Origin: Sipunculus nudus | Lineage: Eukaryota > Annelida > Sipuncula > Golfingiida > Sipunculidae | Direction: 5' to 3' | NCBI GenBank assembly: GCA_026874595.1 | Contig: CM049322.1 | Location: forward strand, 35,337,840 to 35,401,839 | Length of the DNA: 64,000 bases | In this document: positions 47,230 to 61,184 of the stretch, one piece after another | Position numbering within the stretch: the first letter of the stretch is position 1 | Layout: every line of letters starts with the position of its first letter | The notes under the pieces: generated by a model | What the model saw: only the letters and a program-made list of their open reading frames with translations | Database searches by the model: none | Told to the model about the DNA's origin: nothing | Translations under genes and position numbers: made by a program

Positions 47230-48720
47230 ACGCAAAAAAGAAATACATATCTGTAGTTATTCTCTGTGGTCATGCAATGTCACAACCCCATCGATAAACT
47301 GACCAATCATGCAAAAAGCCTGCATTTCAGGGCGGTCATCGTTTACAGAAATCCCTAGCACCACCTGATAATCCCCAGGGAAAAACCCTGCCAGAAGACC
47401 AATGGCCCCCGGTGGTGGGGTAGGGGTGTCTGTCATACACATTGTGCGAAAAATATTTTGACGATTTGTGTTGCTCTTTCCTTGGAAAGTATATTAAGAA
47501 TTTCCATTCTTGAACCCTTGAATTCCCGAAATTCCAGGATATTTAAACAGCCTGAAACAACCTGAAACGCCCTTTTTTCCACGATTCTTCATACTCTAAC
47601 ATCAGTCATTTTAAAATACAGACGTTTACACTATCGTGCTTATAATGAGTACTACCTATAAATTCCTGTGTCTTTTGATTAACCAATATGGCCTGCAATA
47701 TCTTTTATGTAACGTGAATAAAAACAATAAACACCCAGGCCTATGTAGAAATTATTTAACTTTAAAATTCTATTATAACTGTCCGGGGGGATAAATCCCA
47801 CTGGCCGCTTAGCCAGTGTTCAATATACGTATCAAGTATCAGAATTAATTTTTAGAGTTCAAAACTTAAATAAAAGATATATTTACCTGTACTGTTAATT
47901 CTGTTATTAACAGTTTAATAATCCACTACCTACAGACAATTTTTGTATATTGTGACAAATCATTTGAAATTAAATTATAATATTTATTTAAATTATATCA
48001 TTATTTGAAATTTATTTAAATACTTTATTGAATAACAAATAGTCATTGGTTCATAAATAAAACCTCGCAAAGTGCATAATCACTATAATTCTTAAATGAT
48101 TTTGATGTAGCCTTGAAATAAAGTATGCTTTTAACTTGGAGGATATTTTAATTTAACAAAGTCAGTTTGTCCAAACAGTGGACTCTTTATGTGAAAATAT
48201 TATACATGCCCTGCCTACATATATAGGCTTAACTAGTGAATTGCGCTTTTTTAGTAAAGATAAAAGCGCCTTGCGTGCAGCAGTACCATGCATATCTCAA
48301 CAGCTCTATTAGGTGTACTTGCTGTCATATGCGTTAACAAGAAGTGCATGGAATTATAAATGTGACAAGGTATTTGTATACGTTGAGAATGGAATAACAC
48401 TCACCAAATAAAGTTTTTTTCCCAAGCTGAGTATAAAGTAACCATGAATCGTGTTTACATGAATGATGAAAGTTTAATTTCACACATTATATGTGTATCC
48501 TGTGTATCTGTTTGTAGTTACATTTTATTCGTTTATTCCTTTCTGTTCACTTATAAATATATAACTGTTTGAGCTTCGAGCGATCTTTTGATTCTCATGT
48601 CTGCTCTTTAATATGTGGCGGAAGAATTCCCTGCCAGTGAATCCATATAATTGCGTTGTGGTCAAATACAAGACTGTAACAAGGACATTTGACACGATAT
48701 ATTTCAATATGTTATCCAGA
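47230..48720. other. Non-coding interior of the hAT element
   Basis: AT-rich, with short frames only. Nothing resembling a hAT transposase is seen. Confidence 0.5.
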
Positions 48721-49794
48721 TTTGTAATGTTTTGTTAGAGGGGCGGCAATTTCTAAGACCGCCCCGGGCGGCAATGAGGCTAGGTACGCCGCTGGTGACA
48801 GAAAACGTTGCCGGATGACCGAAATATCTGAAATTCTTAAATTCAGAGTACTTGTATGTGCTCTATCATTCTGTAATGGTCCCATCTGTGTCAAAAGCCA
48901 ATTCAACAAGTATATCAAGTTTTAACACGCGCAAAATGCATCCCTTCTCGGCAAACTGATGCGGTCCCGTGGCGTTTGTGTTGGAAAAGCCGTGACCAAT
49001 AACCATGATTTGTGGTTTTAGTCATTGCCTGAAGATGTCAGGAAATGTGTTTCAACGGTCATTCAGCAAATAGATACCATTGTGTACACAGGAACGGGGT
49101 TTAAACTAGGGGTCGCTTGATATTAAAATTTACAGAAAATCAATCGTTCATGTCATTTCAAGTTTTAGCAGCAGGTGGCGCGTCGGAGCATAGGCAATTA
49201 AGAACAAAGCACACGTGGAGTTTACCGCGCGGATCGACTGTGTTATAAATTCCATTTTAAGATTTCCTTTTCTGCCAAATGGTTTCTGTTGAGTTTAAAG
49301 TAATAACCATCAGAAGTACTGAGGTAACATTTCTATGGAAATAAAGTAAGAGCGGTCAACATAGTACGTGTTCATGTTGCTTTATTATTCACAGTTATTT
49401 TCACAAAATGATATTTGATTCTAGATCTTTATTGAACGTTCATACTTAATAACTTATCTATCAAAATTGTAATTATAAGTTAATACTAATAATAATAATG
49501 ATGATTTTAATAATAATAATAATAATAATAATTAGCCTGTCCATCTCACAGAAATCTTCAAAACATCTGCAACACAGAGAATTTAACATAACATTCCCTG
49601 CAAACACTGAGAGCATGAGGTCATGTCACAAGTATTCAAAGATAACACGATTATATATCTTCCCCCTCAAGCCTTATGAAAGCAAATCAGCAAATTGGAC
49701 CGAAGAACATCCCTTTTGTCTCCTGTTGTCAAGACCTGGCCACATAATCGGGCAGAACATGAAATGTCATCCAGATTGTTGATGTCAGAGTTCC

Positions 49795-49980
49795 CAAACT
49801 ACACTGGAAACTGTCTGAAAGACCACCTGCCTATAAGGCCACCTGTCTATTAAGACCATCCTTGAGAGAATCGAAAGCATTCGCATTGGTTCGATCTGAC
49901 CTGTCTAATAAGACCACCTGTGAATTCAGACCACTTTTGACCAGTCCCACAGGTGGTCTCATAACACAGGTTTCACTGTG
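49795..49980 (-). mobile_element. MITE with 'CAGTGAAACCT' ends, copy 1
   Basis: Inverted ends tacactggaaactgtctgaaag (left) and acaggtttcactgtg (right) bracket text rich in 'agaccacctgt'. It is the reverse orientation of the copy at 63338-63500. Confidence 0.55.
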
Positions 49981-50304
49981 CTTCTGTATGGTGAACTCTG
50001 CTCTGGGAATGGCCAACGTCGTCCACACGGGAATCGCCCCCAAAGAAGCTAGGAATAGACTGGAGTGTTTCCATCCACCGCCGATACAGCATGTAGGAAA
50101 AACATGAGAGAAAAGAAGTAGCAGCAGCAGCGGTATACTGGAAACCAGGAGAATTTCCTTCGAGAGGGGGTTATCACCTGGGCCATATATGAATGCACCA
50201 GAGACAACAACGACGCACTCTGTCAAGATGTCAGGAGGCTACCGAGATATTAGCGATGTATAACTCGAGTTCAGACAACAAACAAGACTGGGTGCAAGCA
50301 GGGC

Positions 50305-50500
50305 CGAATCCAGGATTTAGGAAAAAGGGGGGGGGGGGTTCCGACCAATGACCTAATGGAAACCCTAAAAAAGGTCCTCCGGTCCAGAAAAGGGGGTTCA
50401 GGCCGCGAAATTCTGTCTGGAACCCTTTAAAAGGTTGGGACGGATGAAGAAGGGGATCCGGGCCCCCTGGACCCCCCCCCCCCCCCGGCCATCGGACCTT
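50305..50500 (+). mobile_element. hAT-like terminal fragment with G-run
   Basis: 'cagggccgaatccaggatttaggaaaaa' followed by G12 resembles the terminal sequence of many hAT-type non-autonomous elements and the fragment at 24861-24819. No partner end or target duplication was found. Confidence 0.35.
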
Positions 50501-51792
50501 AAAGTCTTAACCATGCCTTTATAGATTCTTTTTAAAAATTCCAGTAACATATGTATACATGTTAGAAACGTGACAGACCTGGTTTAGGCCTATTTTTTTT
50601 ATTCCGATTCCTTGCCTCAAAGTACATCTCCGAGTATAGGACCTCCACGTGGGCGTTCTTGGCATCATTTAGAAAGAAAATTCTTCTCCAACAATATCCT
50701 CCTCTACTAGCTTTCGCTCTCTCAGGACATACTACTTAGCGAGCAGCCAACAGTATGTTTAGCCTCACGAGCGCTTGAGAGCTGTTTTGGATGTCCTGTT
50801 TGATATCTTAGGTTGCCTGGATACTCAATTGTAATGGTATTAATTTCTTGTTCTAATACCATATAATCAGAGCAAAATTTTATTTTGCGGCGAACTTAGA
50901 TGCCATCATTGCTTTATAGGTTATAAATAACAAGTAATCGCCTGTAATTTTGTGCGCCATCATGGCTATTTAGCTTAATGCTTCAGCTGGTTTCTATAGA
51001 TTTCTTCCCCCCCCCCCCCAAATTAACTAGTAGTGGGTGCCAAAATTACAATGGTGTTTGCGTCCATCTTGACCGCCATTTTGTAAATGACAACCTAAAA
51101 ATTTTCTGATTTTATAAGATTTTTACCATTTTATTCTCGTGTTCAATAGTACAATTACCAATTAAAACCTTTTGAGGTTAAAATGTGAATTGACATGACA
51201 ATACAGAAAATGCTTATTTGGGATACTAAGCGGGGAGGAACCATAGAAGAAGAGAGGTGGGAGAGACCTGGCTTGCCCGTCCCACCGTTTTTTTTTTTTT
51301 AATATACAAATCTTGTAAATGTACATATTTATTTATACGTTTGAGGACCAGCACGTACATCGGGCCCGGGGGGGGGGGGACTTTACCTCTCCCCTTCCCC
51401 CCTCCGCTATTTTTATGTTTGGGGCAATCGTCCCCCTGATCCTCCGGATCTTACGCTTTGGGGCCGTGTTGAAGAGCAATAAAAGTGATTGATTGTTTAG
51501 TTACGACCTTAGAAATACGTTTCCGGCGGGAATCTGTCACCTATGACTATTAGTAATACAGGTATTTACCCAAAGGTCAGTTTTATTTTATAACCGTCCA
51601 TGTTGAAAACAGCGGTAGAAGAGAAAATAAATGGGAAAGAAAAAAAAGGGGAAGGGGTTGTATACGGACTTTTTTTACTCGGTGGACTAAAAAAAGTCTA
51701 CTAAGAAAACAAATTACATGCACAAACATTGATACAGAAGTAAACTCATCACCTCATCACATATTATTAATATGTATCATCCCAAGCTGTAA

Positions 51793-52216
51793 CCGGCTTC
51801 TGTGGCTCAGGGGTAGAGCACGGGACTCAAAGCTGGGAGGTCGTGAGTTCAAATCTCAGTCGAGGCGGTGAGATTTTTATGGTCGCGGCCCCACCCATGA
51901 TGAGCGCTCTGTAGGCTTTCTAGGAAGGCTGTGCCCAACGGCCGTGTATCCCTCACAAACGAGTGCGTCTTTGGGGGGGGGTCCTCAGTGTATGACCCAG
52001 CAATGCATGAGGTGGAAGACACACCCAAGACCCGCAGGTGCGGTAGACACGGGCGTGGGTGACACCAAGATATAGAAATAATACGATAGGAAGCGAGTGC
52101 TACCGCACTTTCGTGAAGTCCAAAACCGAAATAGAACTCTGCAAATGTACATACTTAGATTCTGTTTTAGATAAGAGAGCATAAAAAAAAATGGAGGCGA
52201 TTACCTCCACCAAAAA
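51793..52216 (+). mobile_element. SINE family 1, copy B
   Basis: Same structure as copy A: box A TGGCTCAGGGGTAGAGC (51803-51819), box-B-like GAGTTCAAATC, body with 'cccgcaggtgcggtagacac', 3' end 'ggaggcgattacctccacc' and A7. A 9-bp duplication AAGCTGTAA flanks it (51784-51792; 52217-52225). Copies A and B differ by scattered substitutions. Confidence 0.9.
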
Positions 52217-53722
52217 AAGCTGTAATCCTAGATTTCTATTACAGTTTGAAGATATATGGATATAAAAATTAATCATTTGAGGTGAATGGCAGATATCTGT
52301 TACAAAAATTAAAATCCTTAAATACCATACAATCAAACATTTCGATTATATTTTTCCAAAATCTCCTGTTCCACCAAGCATATACTTTATTTTAAATGTC
52401 CAATTAAGGCTCCCTTGGTCACTTACCCACCTTGGTAACTCACACGAAACTAATGACATTTTGTTGTCCAAGGATACAATCACATATATCGTCCATTGAT
52501 GAGTGCACAAACCCACCTACCCCCGGAGGGTTTTGGAATCACTTGCCTTCAGCTTAACATGTCGGGTTTACCGGCTTAATCACTATATCAGAACTGCCTG
52601 ACATGCATATCTCTTTGTCCCTATACCACTAGTACTGGCTCTAAGGTATATTGCTCAGTGCAGCCTGTATTGTACAATACCACATGCCAGCCGATGTTAT
52701 CGCATATATCACTGGTCACATAGCTTGCTGGTTATATTGATTTACTTCACAGCACTTTGAACTTTGAAAACCTACATACACGTTCAAGACCCAGTACCGT
52801 AATTGTGCCCGTCAGCTTGTTAAATCAATCACATCCGTACATGGGTATGTAACTTACATCCGGCTAGCAAATTAGGATGATATCAAACCTTATACATGAT
52901 CAGGACAATGAAACAAACCATTATTTTAAGAAAATATTACTAAATTTCTGCTTGACAAATAGGCTTTTTCAGTGTAACCAACAGCATTAGCTCTTTCAGG
53001 GAATACCCATTCTATACATAGAACATTGAAATAAATCTGTAAAACAACTTTTATTGTCTAAAATCAGTAAAATGGCCTTATCATTTTATGTTTACAAACA
53101 TTATTATGCCATGTTTACATTATGTGCTGGAATAAACCTGGGAAATCCCGGCCAGGGAACTCCGTGGGGTATTCCAACGGAATTTCCACGGGGGAACCCG
53201 CTTGTCGATGGGTGAGTCATCGCAAGAAAAGTAGTCCCCGTCGCATGCTACTCGAGGCGGTAAACCGGCCCGAGAACCTTGTTGACAGCGTGCTTGTGCA
53301 ATATGGTTCAACAGTATGGCCTACTTACATACGTGGTTGAATTTCGTTTAGTGGGTGTTTCATGTTAACGATATTTACGTTTTGTGTCGAATATACAGTT
53401 AACCTGTGATCTTTGCAAAATCAACTATAAGCGAAAGACTAAATATCCATTCCTGTTTAAATTAACATTTAATTAGAAATATGGGAGAGTACGTGTACGT
53501 GTGTGTCTATGTGTGTGTGTGTGTGTGTGTGTCAAGTTACCTCAAGAGAGAACGGACAGTTACATTATGACTACTACAAGTAGTTTTAATATTGTTATTC
53601 AATACATAATTTAAAATATGTACAATTTATAAGAATAAATAACAAATCATTGCGTCAGCCATTCTGTCTTGTAGCACATACAGACGAACATACTCACACA
53701 TTTCCTAAAGTTCGTACATGCA

Positions 53723-53725
<3 letters not shown>

Positions 53726-53787
<62 letters not shown>

Positions 53788-54276
53788 ATATATATACATA
53801 TATATATACATGCATTCATATATATATATTTATATATATAATGTAAATATGTATATGTATGTATATATACATTATTTATTTATTTATTTAAAGATATGCA
53901 TTTTTTAATTAATTATACTATATATTGGGTATTTTTTATAAGTGTTTGTGCTTTCACATTCACAGAAGATAAAACTACCGGTCCGTTAAGTATATATCCT
54001 CTGTGTATATTACAAAATGCACGTCTCCGAACAAACATATATATAGTCAATGTCATCCAGTATCACATCCTGTTCTGTATAACAGCTCCTTGTGGCTCTG
54101 TACACACACATTAATCAAGGCCTCACACGCTCCCTGGCTATGTATAGAAACCATTCATCTTTCCGGGTATGTCTTATAGCCATATATACGTATAAATAAC
54201 CACAAGGCATTTCATGTACATTTGTGAACTATACACGTGTACACATCTAGAATATATACTACACAGTTGATAATAT

Positions 54277-54330
<54 letters not shown>
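53726..54330. repeat. Cluster of TA-rich microsatellites
   Basis: TA runs at about 53728-53783, 53800-53850 (mixed with CA/TG) and 54271-54330. Confidence 0.85.
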
Positions 54331-54332
<2 letters not shown>

Positions 54333-54785
54333 ATACGGATAACATATGATATATACAATGTATAGATACCAATAAAGTTACATGTATAAACACCTCACAT
54401 AATCAGGAATTATTTAATGTGCATCATTTTACTTAAATTGTCCGAGCCAAAACTTTAATGGAATGCTATGCGTTAGTAACCTTTTTAATAACTGATTCAC
54501 AACGAATTCTTCATGCTGCAATGTATTTTCCCCATCAAATTTGGTAATAATTTTGTATACTGTCGTCAATAAACCGTATCACAGGTTTATTATTTTTTTT
54601 CTATTGGTTACACAAACATAAATATCCCATTGTTTATTCCCTCCTCAGTATCAAGAATTCAAACTCTGAGTCAGATATCATCAACTAACATTTTTCAGAA
54701 TTCGGCCGACTTCCTGGGAATCTTTCCCTGACTGAAAACCGCACCCCAGTTGCATCATCTATAATCCGCTATAGCATGTGTCAGT

Positions 54786-55121
54786 TTCACCGGCTTTTGT
54801 TGTCAAGCACAGAATTTGAAACCGGAAGATCCATGTTCGAAAATTCTGCCGAGAAAATTCCAACATCGGCCCCCACCTAAGCCGAGCTCTTCGTGGGCTT
54901 AACAGGAAGGCTGTACCCCACGGTGGTGTTTCACTCAGAAACTACTGCGCCTTTCGAGGGTCCCTTGGTATGCACCGAACCGGTTTGACGCCAGGATTTT
55001 CGTGTGCTGCCGCCTTGTCACGTGGTCCAGAACATAAATAGAATTCTGAAGATGTACATACTTATACTACAAAAATAATATATAATATACAGTTTTTAAA
55101 AAACGGATGCTACCTCCATCA
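54786..55121 (+). mobile_element. SINE family 1, copy C (old)
   Basis: Recognisable but worn: 'ccggcttttgttgtcaagcac' for the head, 'gttcgaaaattctgccgag' for box B, 'aggaaggctgtaccccacgg', 'gaagatgtacatactta' and 'cggatgctacctccatc' at the 3' end. No clear target duplication remains. Confidence 0.75.
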
Positions 55122-58100
55122 ATCTATGTTTAAGAAAGGTTTATATTAACACACATCCTATTGGAGGTTCCTTTCCGTTCTTCTGTCACTTTAACTATAT
55201 TACCTTACGGCTTGTAAGGAAAGCGCTGAATTGTGTAAACGTTTAGCATATATACCGTAAGTGATGAGGATATTGTGTGCCCTGGTGCTGTAACGGTGAA
55301 TGTTCAATATATTCTCACTTTATAGTTATAAGGCTACTGCAAAAATACTCTGGCAGTTTATTTTGTCTCCTTAAAGTCGCAACTTTACCTTTGGGTTTTA
55401 GTTTGCATAAAGCACAAGGCCTAAGTTAAAGCAGTCACGTACATGTTAAATTCATAGTTACTTTTCTTATTGAATAAAAGTAAAGCATCGACTTTCAAGC
55501 AAATAAAACCGGAGAGAGATTTACTGATAGTAATGTGGACTTTTATGGTTGTATCAAACGACCCTATATTAAATATATTGCTTTAAGTGTGCTGTGCTCT
55601 CTGTGTAAACCGTACCTTATTGACCTGTATTACTCATATGGTGTTAATTACCCTTTAGGTGTGCCGAGTAATTTGCTGAATCATAACAACAGCATGTACC
55701 TCACTTATAAATATTATGTTGAATCACAGCTAGGTCTCATGAATATTAATTGGTCATTAATATTCATGATTATTAATATTCATGACCCTCAGCTGCGGGC
55801 CCACTTGAGTCGACACATATCATTGCTGTGTAGATGTATAGTGTTACGGCATGACCTGAGTGACACCTTTCGTAATATATGTACACAGTTTGGACCACAA
55901 TATATACCTTGTATAACCAAGTTATAAAACCGCCGGGGGAACCTAGAATTGGACGTGTGCAAGGGGATAAGGAATAGAAGAGACATAAAAGTTGGTCCAG
56001 AAAATAGAAAATCTGTAAAGATATACATGTATACTGTTAATAATCAGTGTTGACTAGAAATAAAATGACCTATAAAAATAAAATTAAATTCCGCGAAGAA
56101 CCATACACGTACAGATATATACATAAATATACTTACATGCATACATACGTGTAAACGTGCACACACAGATCTACTTATATTGAGTATGTACTAAAATACA
56201 AATAAATTTCTATCGCCTATATATATATTCCTTACATCAATTAGTATATTGTTCCGAACATAAAATAACATCTTGAAATGAAAGTGTAAATTCCTGCAGT
56301 TTTCCTTGTAAACAACATGTAACCAAATACTCTTACTGTTTCTGTCACATTTATATAGATATATAAGTACATTATTGTCCCTACATCCGGGTTGCTGCTG
56401 TACACTGCGGTCACCGTCATGACCGTATATGGGTGAAAGGCATGCATGCATAAAATTCCTTACATCTGTGCCACGTTGCATTACTATACAGATCCACCGT
56501 TGACTTTTTATTTAAGTAAAACGCACATGTCTGGGCACAACGTGTACTATAAAAAAAGATAATTACTCGATCAAAGGTATTTATTTGTTTCAGACTAATA
56601 AACTCCGGTTAAGTCCGGAATTAAAAATTCGACCGGGTCGGGCGTGGTTTTGCAAAATATACTAATGGTATATTTAGCGATTTTTGGTATATTATCATAA
56701 AATTATTGTGTCCTGTTAGTGGGTTATGTTAACTGGAGGTGGGATCCTTACATGATTTTGGGTTTCGGGCGTGGTTTAATATAAGAGTTATTCCGCATAA
56801 AGTTTTGCCAATATGCGTCCCCGTGCCACCCTTGACACTCGGTAGATTCTCGCCTGCATGGACGCTGTCCTCGGAATACTTTGCAGCTTATCGAACCCGG
56901 GTATGTATATTTCTCAAAGTTTCTCGAATTAAACCGCAGGGCTGCCATTTTTCATACACACTAAAACCCTGCTGTCAAAGGTCGCATATCGAATTTATGG
57001 GTATACCGCTGATACCGCGGATAAGAGATTTAGGTAGTGTATAATTCCACGATTTTATCACATTGCCTTCACACACACTGCAACACTGTGTAAAATGCAC
57101 TCCTTGTAACAATGTTAAGGAAACTTTGAAATACGATCACGCCTATGCGAATAATATAAAAATTAATGCAGCTTGCCATATATTCTCTTCCTACATGTCA
57201 ACAGGTGATCTAGTCCGTCACGTCTTTGACACGACATTTAATATATATATATATGTTGCTTACAAGTATTTCACCAGTATATAAGCACTATAACTAAACG
57301 TTTGGTTGTATGCATGTGTTATAACCAGGGACAACATATTGTAAACAAGGATTATGCGTAATTTGTACGGTGGTATTCCTTAAGAAACCCCCTGCATGTA
57401 TATGGCCATTATAACGTTATATATACAACTAGAAATCCCCATAATATGGAATGCATGCAAGCCTCCGGGATGCTCCCAAAACCGTGTTTGCATTCACTTA
57501 TTCAGCCCGTACGTATTCCAAGGTTCTGACTGAATATGTATTTAGCCCTCCGAGTACTCCAGCTTGAAGGTTCTAGCTGAAACCCGTTCCTTGAGCTTGA
57601 AATTTTGATTGAGGTCGAAGAGGAAGATGCCACAAAACAAAGTAGGGAGATATCCGAGGGGTCCAGTTAGCTACAGCACCCAGAGGTACAACGCAGAAAC
57701 CCGTATATCCGATATGAAAGTATACGGAGTGTCCTAGCGGCTGGTTCTGATGGGCGTGGTCCGAGCTGTTGGGCCTGTTACCGGGTTTCTTCGTCCTACC
57801 TAGTGTATGCTTGTGCTATCTGGACTAAGGTTCATTCGTGCACAATTCACTCAAAATGTGTGAATATTCTTTCATGCTGTTGCTGAATCCGAATCATGAT
57901 CCGGATCCACAACAAAACCTATTCGATAGTTTATTGGGATATTCGCGAAAAACTTGAACATTTCATGAGATTCTTTTCATGATTGCCTGAGTTATTTTGT
58001 GGACTAACACACACACACCCACGAACGTGGATTAATGCATACGACATTATCTGCATGCAAGGCCGCCATTTCAAGAATCCCAACTGGTTCCTATTACAAG

Positions 58101-58713
58101 GAAATCAGTGTATCGGTCTGTATATCAACTTGCACTGCCTTTATGATACAAACAGGACTTCACTCGCTCTCAAGTAACACCTATTTTGTGAGGGCTAGTA
58201 TACTGTGTACACAGAAAATGAGATATGGAATTTTGGCCATGAAAATATGGGGAATATTATGAACTGAGCGCCGACGATTATCACATCGATTTTTCCGTGT
58301 AAAGCACGGATATATGTCTCGCGGAGATTTCCGTGTGTTCGTGTCAGGCATAGTCCGGTCAAGTTCTTGTAACACTCGATGATATATGAGGTTGTTTCTT
58401 TTTCTTTTTTTTTGCCCGCGTTTTTTTTTAGTTACGTACGCAAAATATGGACTTTATCAAGAAAGAGATCGAGGAAACCATGTGCACAGCCTGGGGCTAA
58501 TGGACGATGTCATGGTAAACCTTCCCTTATTATTTATTAATGTAAACCACATTGTAGCCTATACATTTCTCAAGCTAAATATATTATAGTTATTAATATA
58601 CTTACATAGAAATGATCTTATATAAACGTTTCCCTTGTTGGGTCCTTGCTGAAACCCACATCTTCCTATCTGTCTTCTGTCTCTCTATTTGTTTTTACCT
58701 TCAAGTTTATCTA

Positions 58714-58717
<4 letters not shown>

Positions 58718-58771
<54 letters not shown>
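58718..58771. repeat. (TA)n microsatellite
   Basis: Uninterrupted TA dinucleotides over about 54 bp. Confidence 0.9.
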
Positions 58772-58777
<6 letters not shown>

Positions 58778-60524
58778 TCTGGCATTAAAATGGCATTTTA
58801 ACATATCTAGATTATTCAGAATATGTATTTTGTTTTTTTTTCATAAGCACACACTTTAATAAAAATAAACAGCTCTGACGATCCTGCTTAAAAAACGGAG
58901 TATGTTTAAACGATAAAAATAACTTCAAATGAAATGGACATTTGTATTAGTTAATTAAAAATATTGACATTAAACTATTAGATGACATACATGATCTGGC
59001 AGGTATATTTATTTATAATTGAGAGAGCGCAGTTGCATGTAGGCTACCGGTAAAAAAATATCAGCATACATGTATATATATTTTGCATAATCTGTATAAT
59101 AACCGAGAAACGCACTATTAATATATCCTTTAAAAAGTCAGGTGTGCCAGTATGTTTGAATGTAATCTCTCTACATATGTCAGGAGTTAGAACGCACAAA
59201 GCCTTTTTAACTCATGGCGGCGTGTTTACTTCTTTTCATTCGCCATGGACTTTGATCTAATCTAAGCCTGCCATTCGCAGTAAAAATCCCCTTCCAAAAA
59301 TAGCCGGGACTTCCCGCCATGCCACATCAGCTGATGTCGGTCTCGCGTACCCGGTAAGCGTGCTCTGAAATATTGCCCGACATATGCTCTGCGCACGCAC
59401 AAGGAATACTGCAGGTCATCACGGCCCGTTAAACAGTATTTTACTGATGTATCCACAGGCTTTAATTCAATATAAATCCCACCGCGACTGGAAATATATC
59501 GCATATGTTTTTGAGGCATGCGAGGATAGAAAATTCAGGATAACGAAGACGTGCTTTAATAGCGCAGACGATCAATATTGAAGGCCGTGTGCAAAACATT
59601 GATGTAACGTGAACAGGTGGCGTGGCGGCGAGGGAACAGGGAGCGCACTCATACGGGGGGCAATGTGGTCGCATCACAGAAATCAAATAACAAAATAGTC
59701 CTTAATTCTTATGGGTCAATCCATTCGTGAATTATAGCACTTATAAAGACGCAGCACTTATAAGATTGCTAACAATCTTAAAATAGTGATATGATTACTA
59801 TGGTTTCACAATGGGTGGGCGTCAGTGAGTATATTTATTATCTATCACGTGACGCTGGAGCTTACATAAGCCTCCCATTTGTGGCGATTGCTCATTTATA
59901 CAGGAAATGCTCATTTCGAAATACTTTCATGTGGGATTATGTCATCAATTGTAATTGCGACCTTTCCCTCGTTCTTCTTGTCTAAACGTGATCCTGACGT
60001 CATGCATATGAATATATGACAAGGACGTCCCTTATCTCTAGCTCACATTCCTCGACCCAAAAGGGAGTACACAGCGTTTTAATCAAGGTTATTATTTTTA
60101 AGTCTTTTTGCTATACGTACGTCCTGAAATTGAACTTTCATGTTTTATGTAGTGGATATACTGCATATTAATTTTCCTCAGTTGTTGAAAAAAATTCCAG
60201 TGTTTGCATGAGATCTAATTTTGTCACCACAAAGTCAATTCAATTAGTTTATAACTGACTTTAACAGTCCATATCCCATTTTTGTCATCACCAAACTCAC
60301 CCCCCCCCATATTAGTGATACATCGAGTATATTAACTTCGCAAATTATGTGTGACGTATTTTAAAATTATTATTGGATCTTTGTTTTGATGTTTGACAAA
60401 TGTACGTTTAAAAGGTTTATAAAATATTTTATATGTTAACATAATGTTATATATTGTATAATTAATGTATACATTAAAGTTGCGGTACCGTAGATATTTG
60501 GTTATATATCATATAGCACACACA

Positions 60525-60650
60525 GATAATAATAATAATAATAATAATAATTAATAATATAAAATTAATATTATCAATTAATATTATTATTAATAATAAT
60601 AACTGATAATAATAATAATTTTTAATAATAATAATAATAATAATAATAAG
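60525..60650. repeat. (TAA)n/(TTA)n microsatellite
   Basis: TAA trinucleotides with an internal switch to TTA, making a partly self-complementary stretch. A shorter ATA/TAA run lies at 49481-49533. Confidence 0.85.
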
Positions 60651-60974
60651 TATACTAATAAAAATATACGTTTTCATCAATTGATAAAATTATGTTTTGG
60701 CATATTTTAGAAGCCATGCAAATTTACCTATGAATAATCAGAATAGACTACAATGTCTGTCAACAAAATCGTTGCAGCTTCATTTTTGTGCAAGCCAGCA
60801 TAGACACAGCTAAGACGACGCACCCGAGGCCGCCTTAGGCAAATAAAGCTAATTCATGGTGATTCATAACGACGACATTACACATACACGTGTTCATATG
60901 CACAAGTGCTCCCCCTGCTAAGTAACTCTCTGCTTGCTTGAACAGAAAACCCCCATCGCTGGCTTGGGTCGATA

Positions 60975-61184
60975 AACCGTCACGTGACCCAAGGCGCGCC
61001 CTACTATTGGCTCACGACAGAGCCTCTCCGTTTGACAACGGGAAAGTCCCGGAGTAACTAAGGAGGTCAGGCTGGTGCAAGCAACATGGGGATTTTGATG
61101 CGTAATTCCAGAGACTTCAGTGTTTTCCAGCGGTGCGGACACAATGTTTGTGTCCTTCGGATGATTCACACGGGTTAGGCGAAG
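60975..61184 (+). promoter_or_regulatory. Putative promoter and leader of the Bcl-3-like gene with exact kB site
   Basis: Upstream of the ATG at 61185 this GC-richer segment holds an E-box CACGTG (60981-60986), an inverted CCAAT box (ATTGG, 61006-61010) and GGAAAGTCCC (61041-61050). The last is the reverse complement of the classical NF-kB site GGGACTTTCC. No TATA box is evident. Motifs are direct; binding is inferred. Confidence 0.55.

Larger units (their letters stand above)
46384..48794. mobile_element. hAT-type non-autonomous transposon, 2411 bp
   Basis: Termini CAGTGGCGAACCTA (46384) and, on the opposite strand, CAGCGGCGTACCTAG (from 48794) are inverted repeats. A perfect 8-bp direct repeat GTGACAGA flanks the element (46376-46383 and 48795-48802); 8-bp duplication and CAG-ends are hAT hallmarks. 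'ggcggtccggccc' and 'gaccgccccgggcggc' extend the inverted similarity inward. No transposase is encoded. It carries the satellite array listed next. Confidence 0.88.
55130..60900. other. Gene-free AT-rich interval
   Basis: Short frames only. The longest (55535-55927, 130 codons) starts in AT-rich DNA and shows no motif I recognise. An inverted repeat built from 'taatattcatga' lies inside it (55736-55785). Microsatellites are listed separately. Confidence 0.45.

Noticed and set aside
55535-55927. 130-codon frame as a protein gene
   Set aside because: No domain, no splice context, AT-rich with internal palindromes; length is compatible with chance.
60525-60650. CRISPR-like or regulatory repeat
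   Set aside because: It is a simple trinucleotide microsatellite in eukaryotic DNA.
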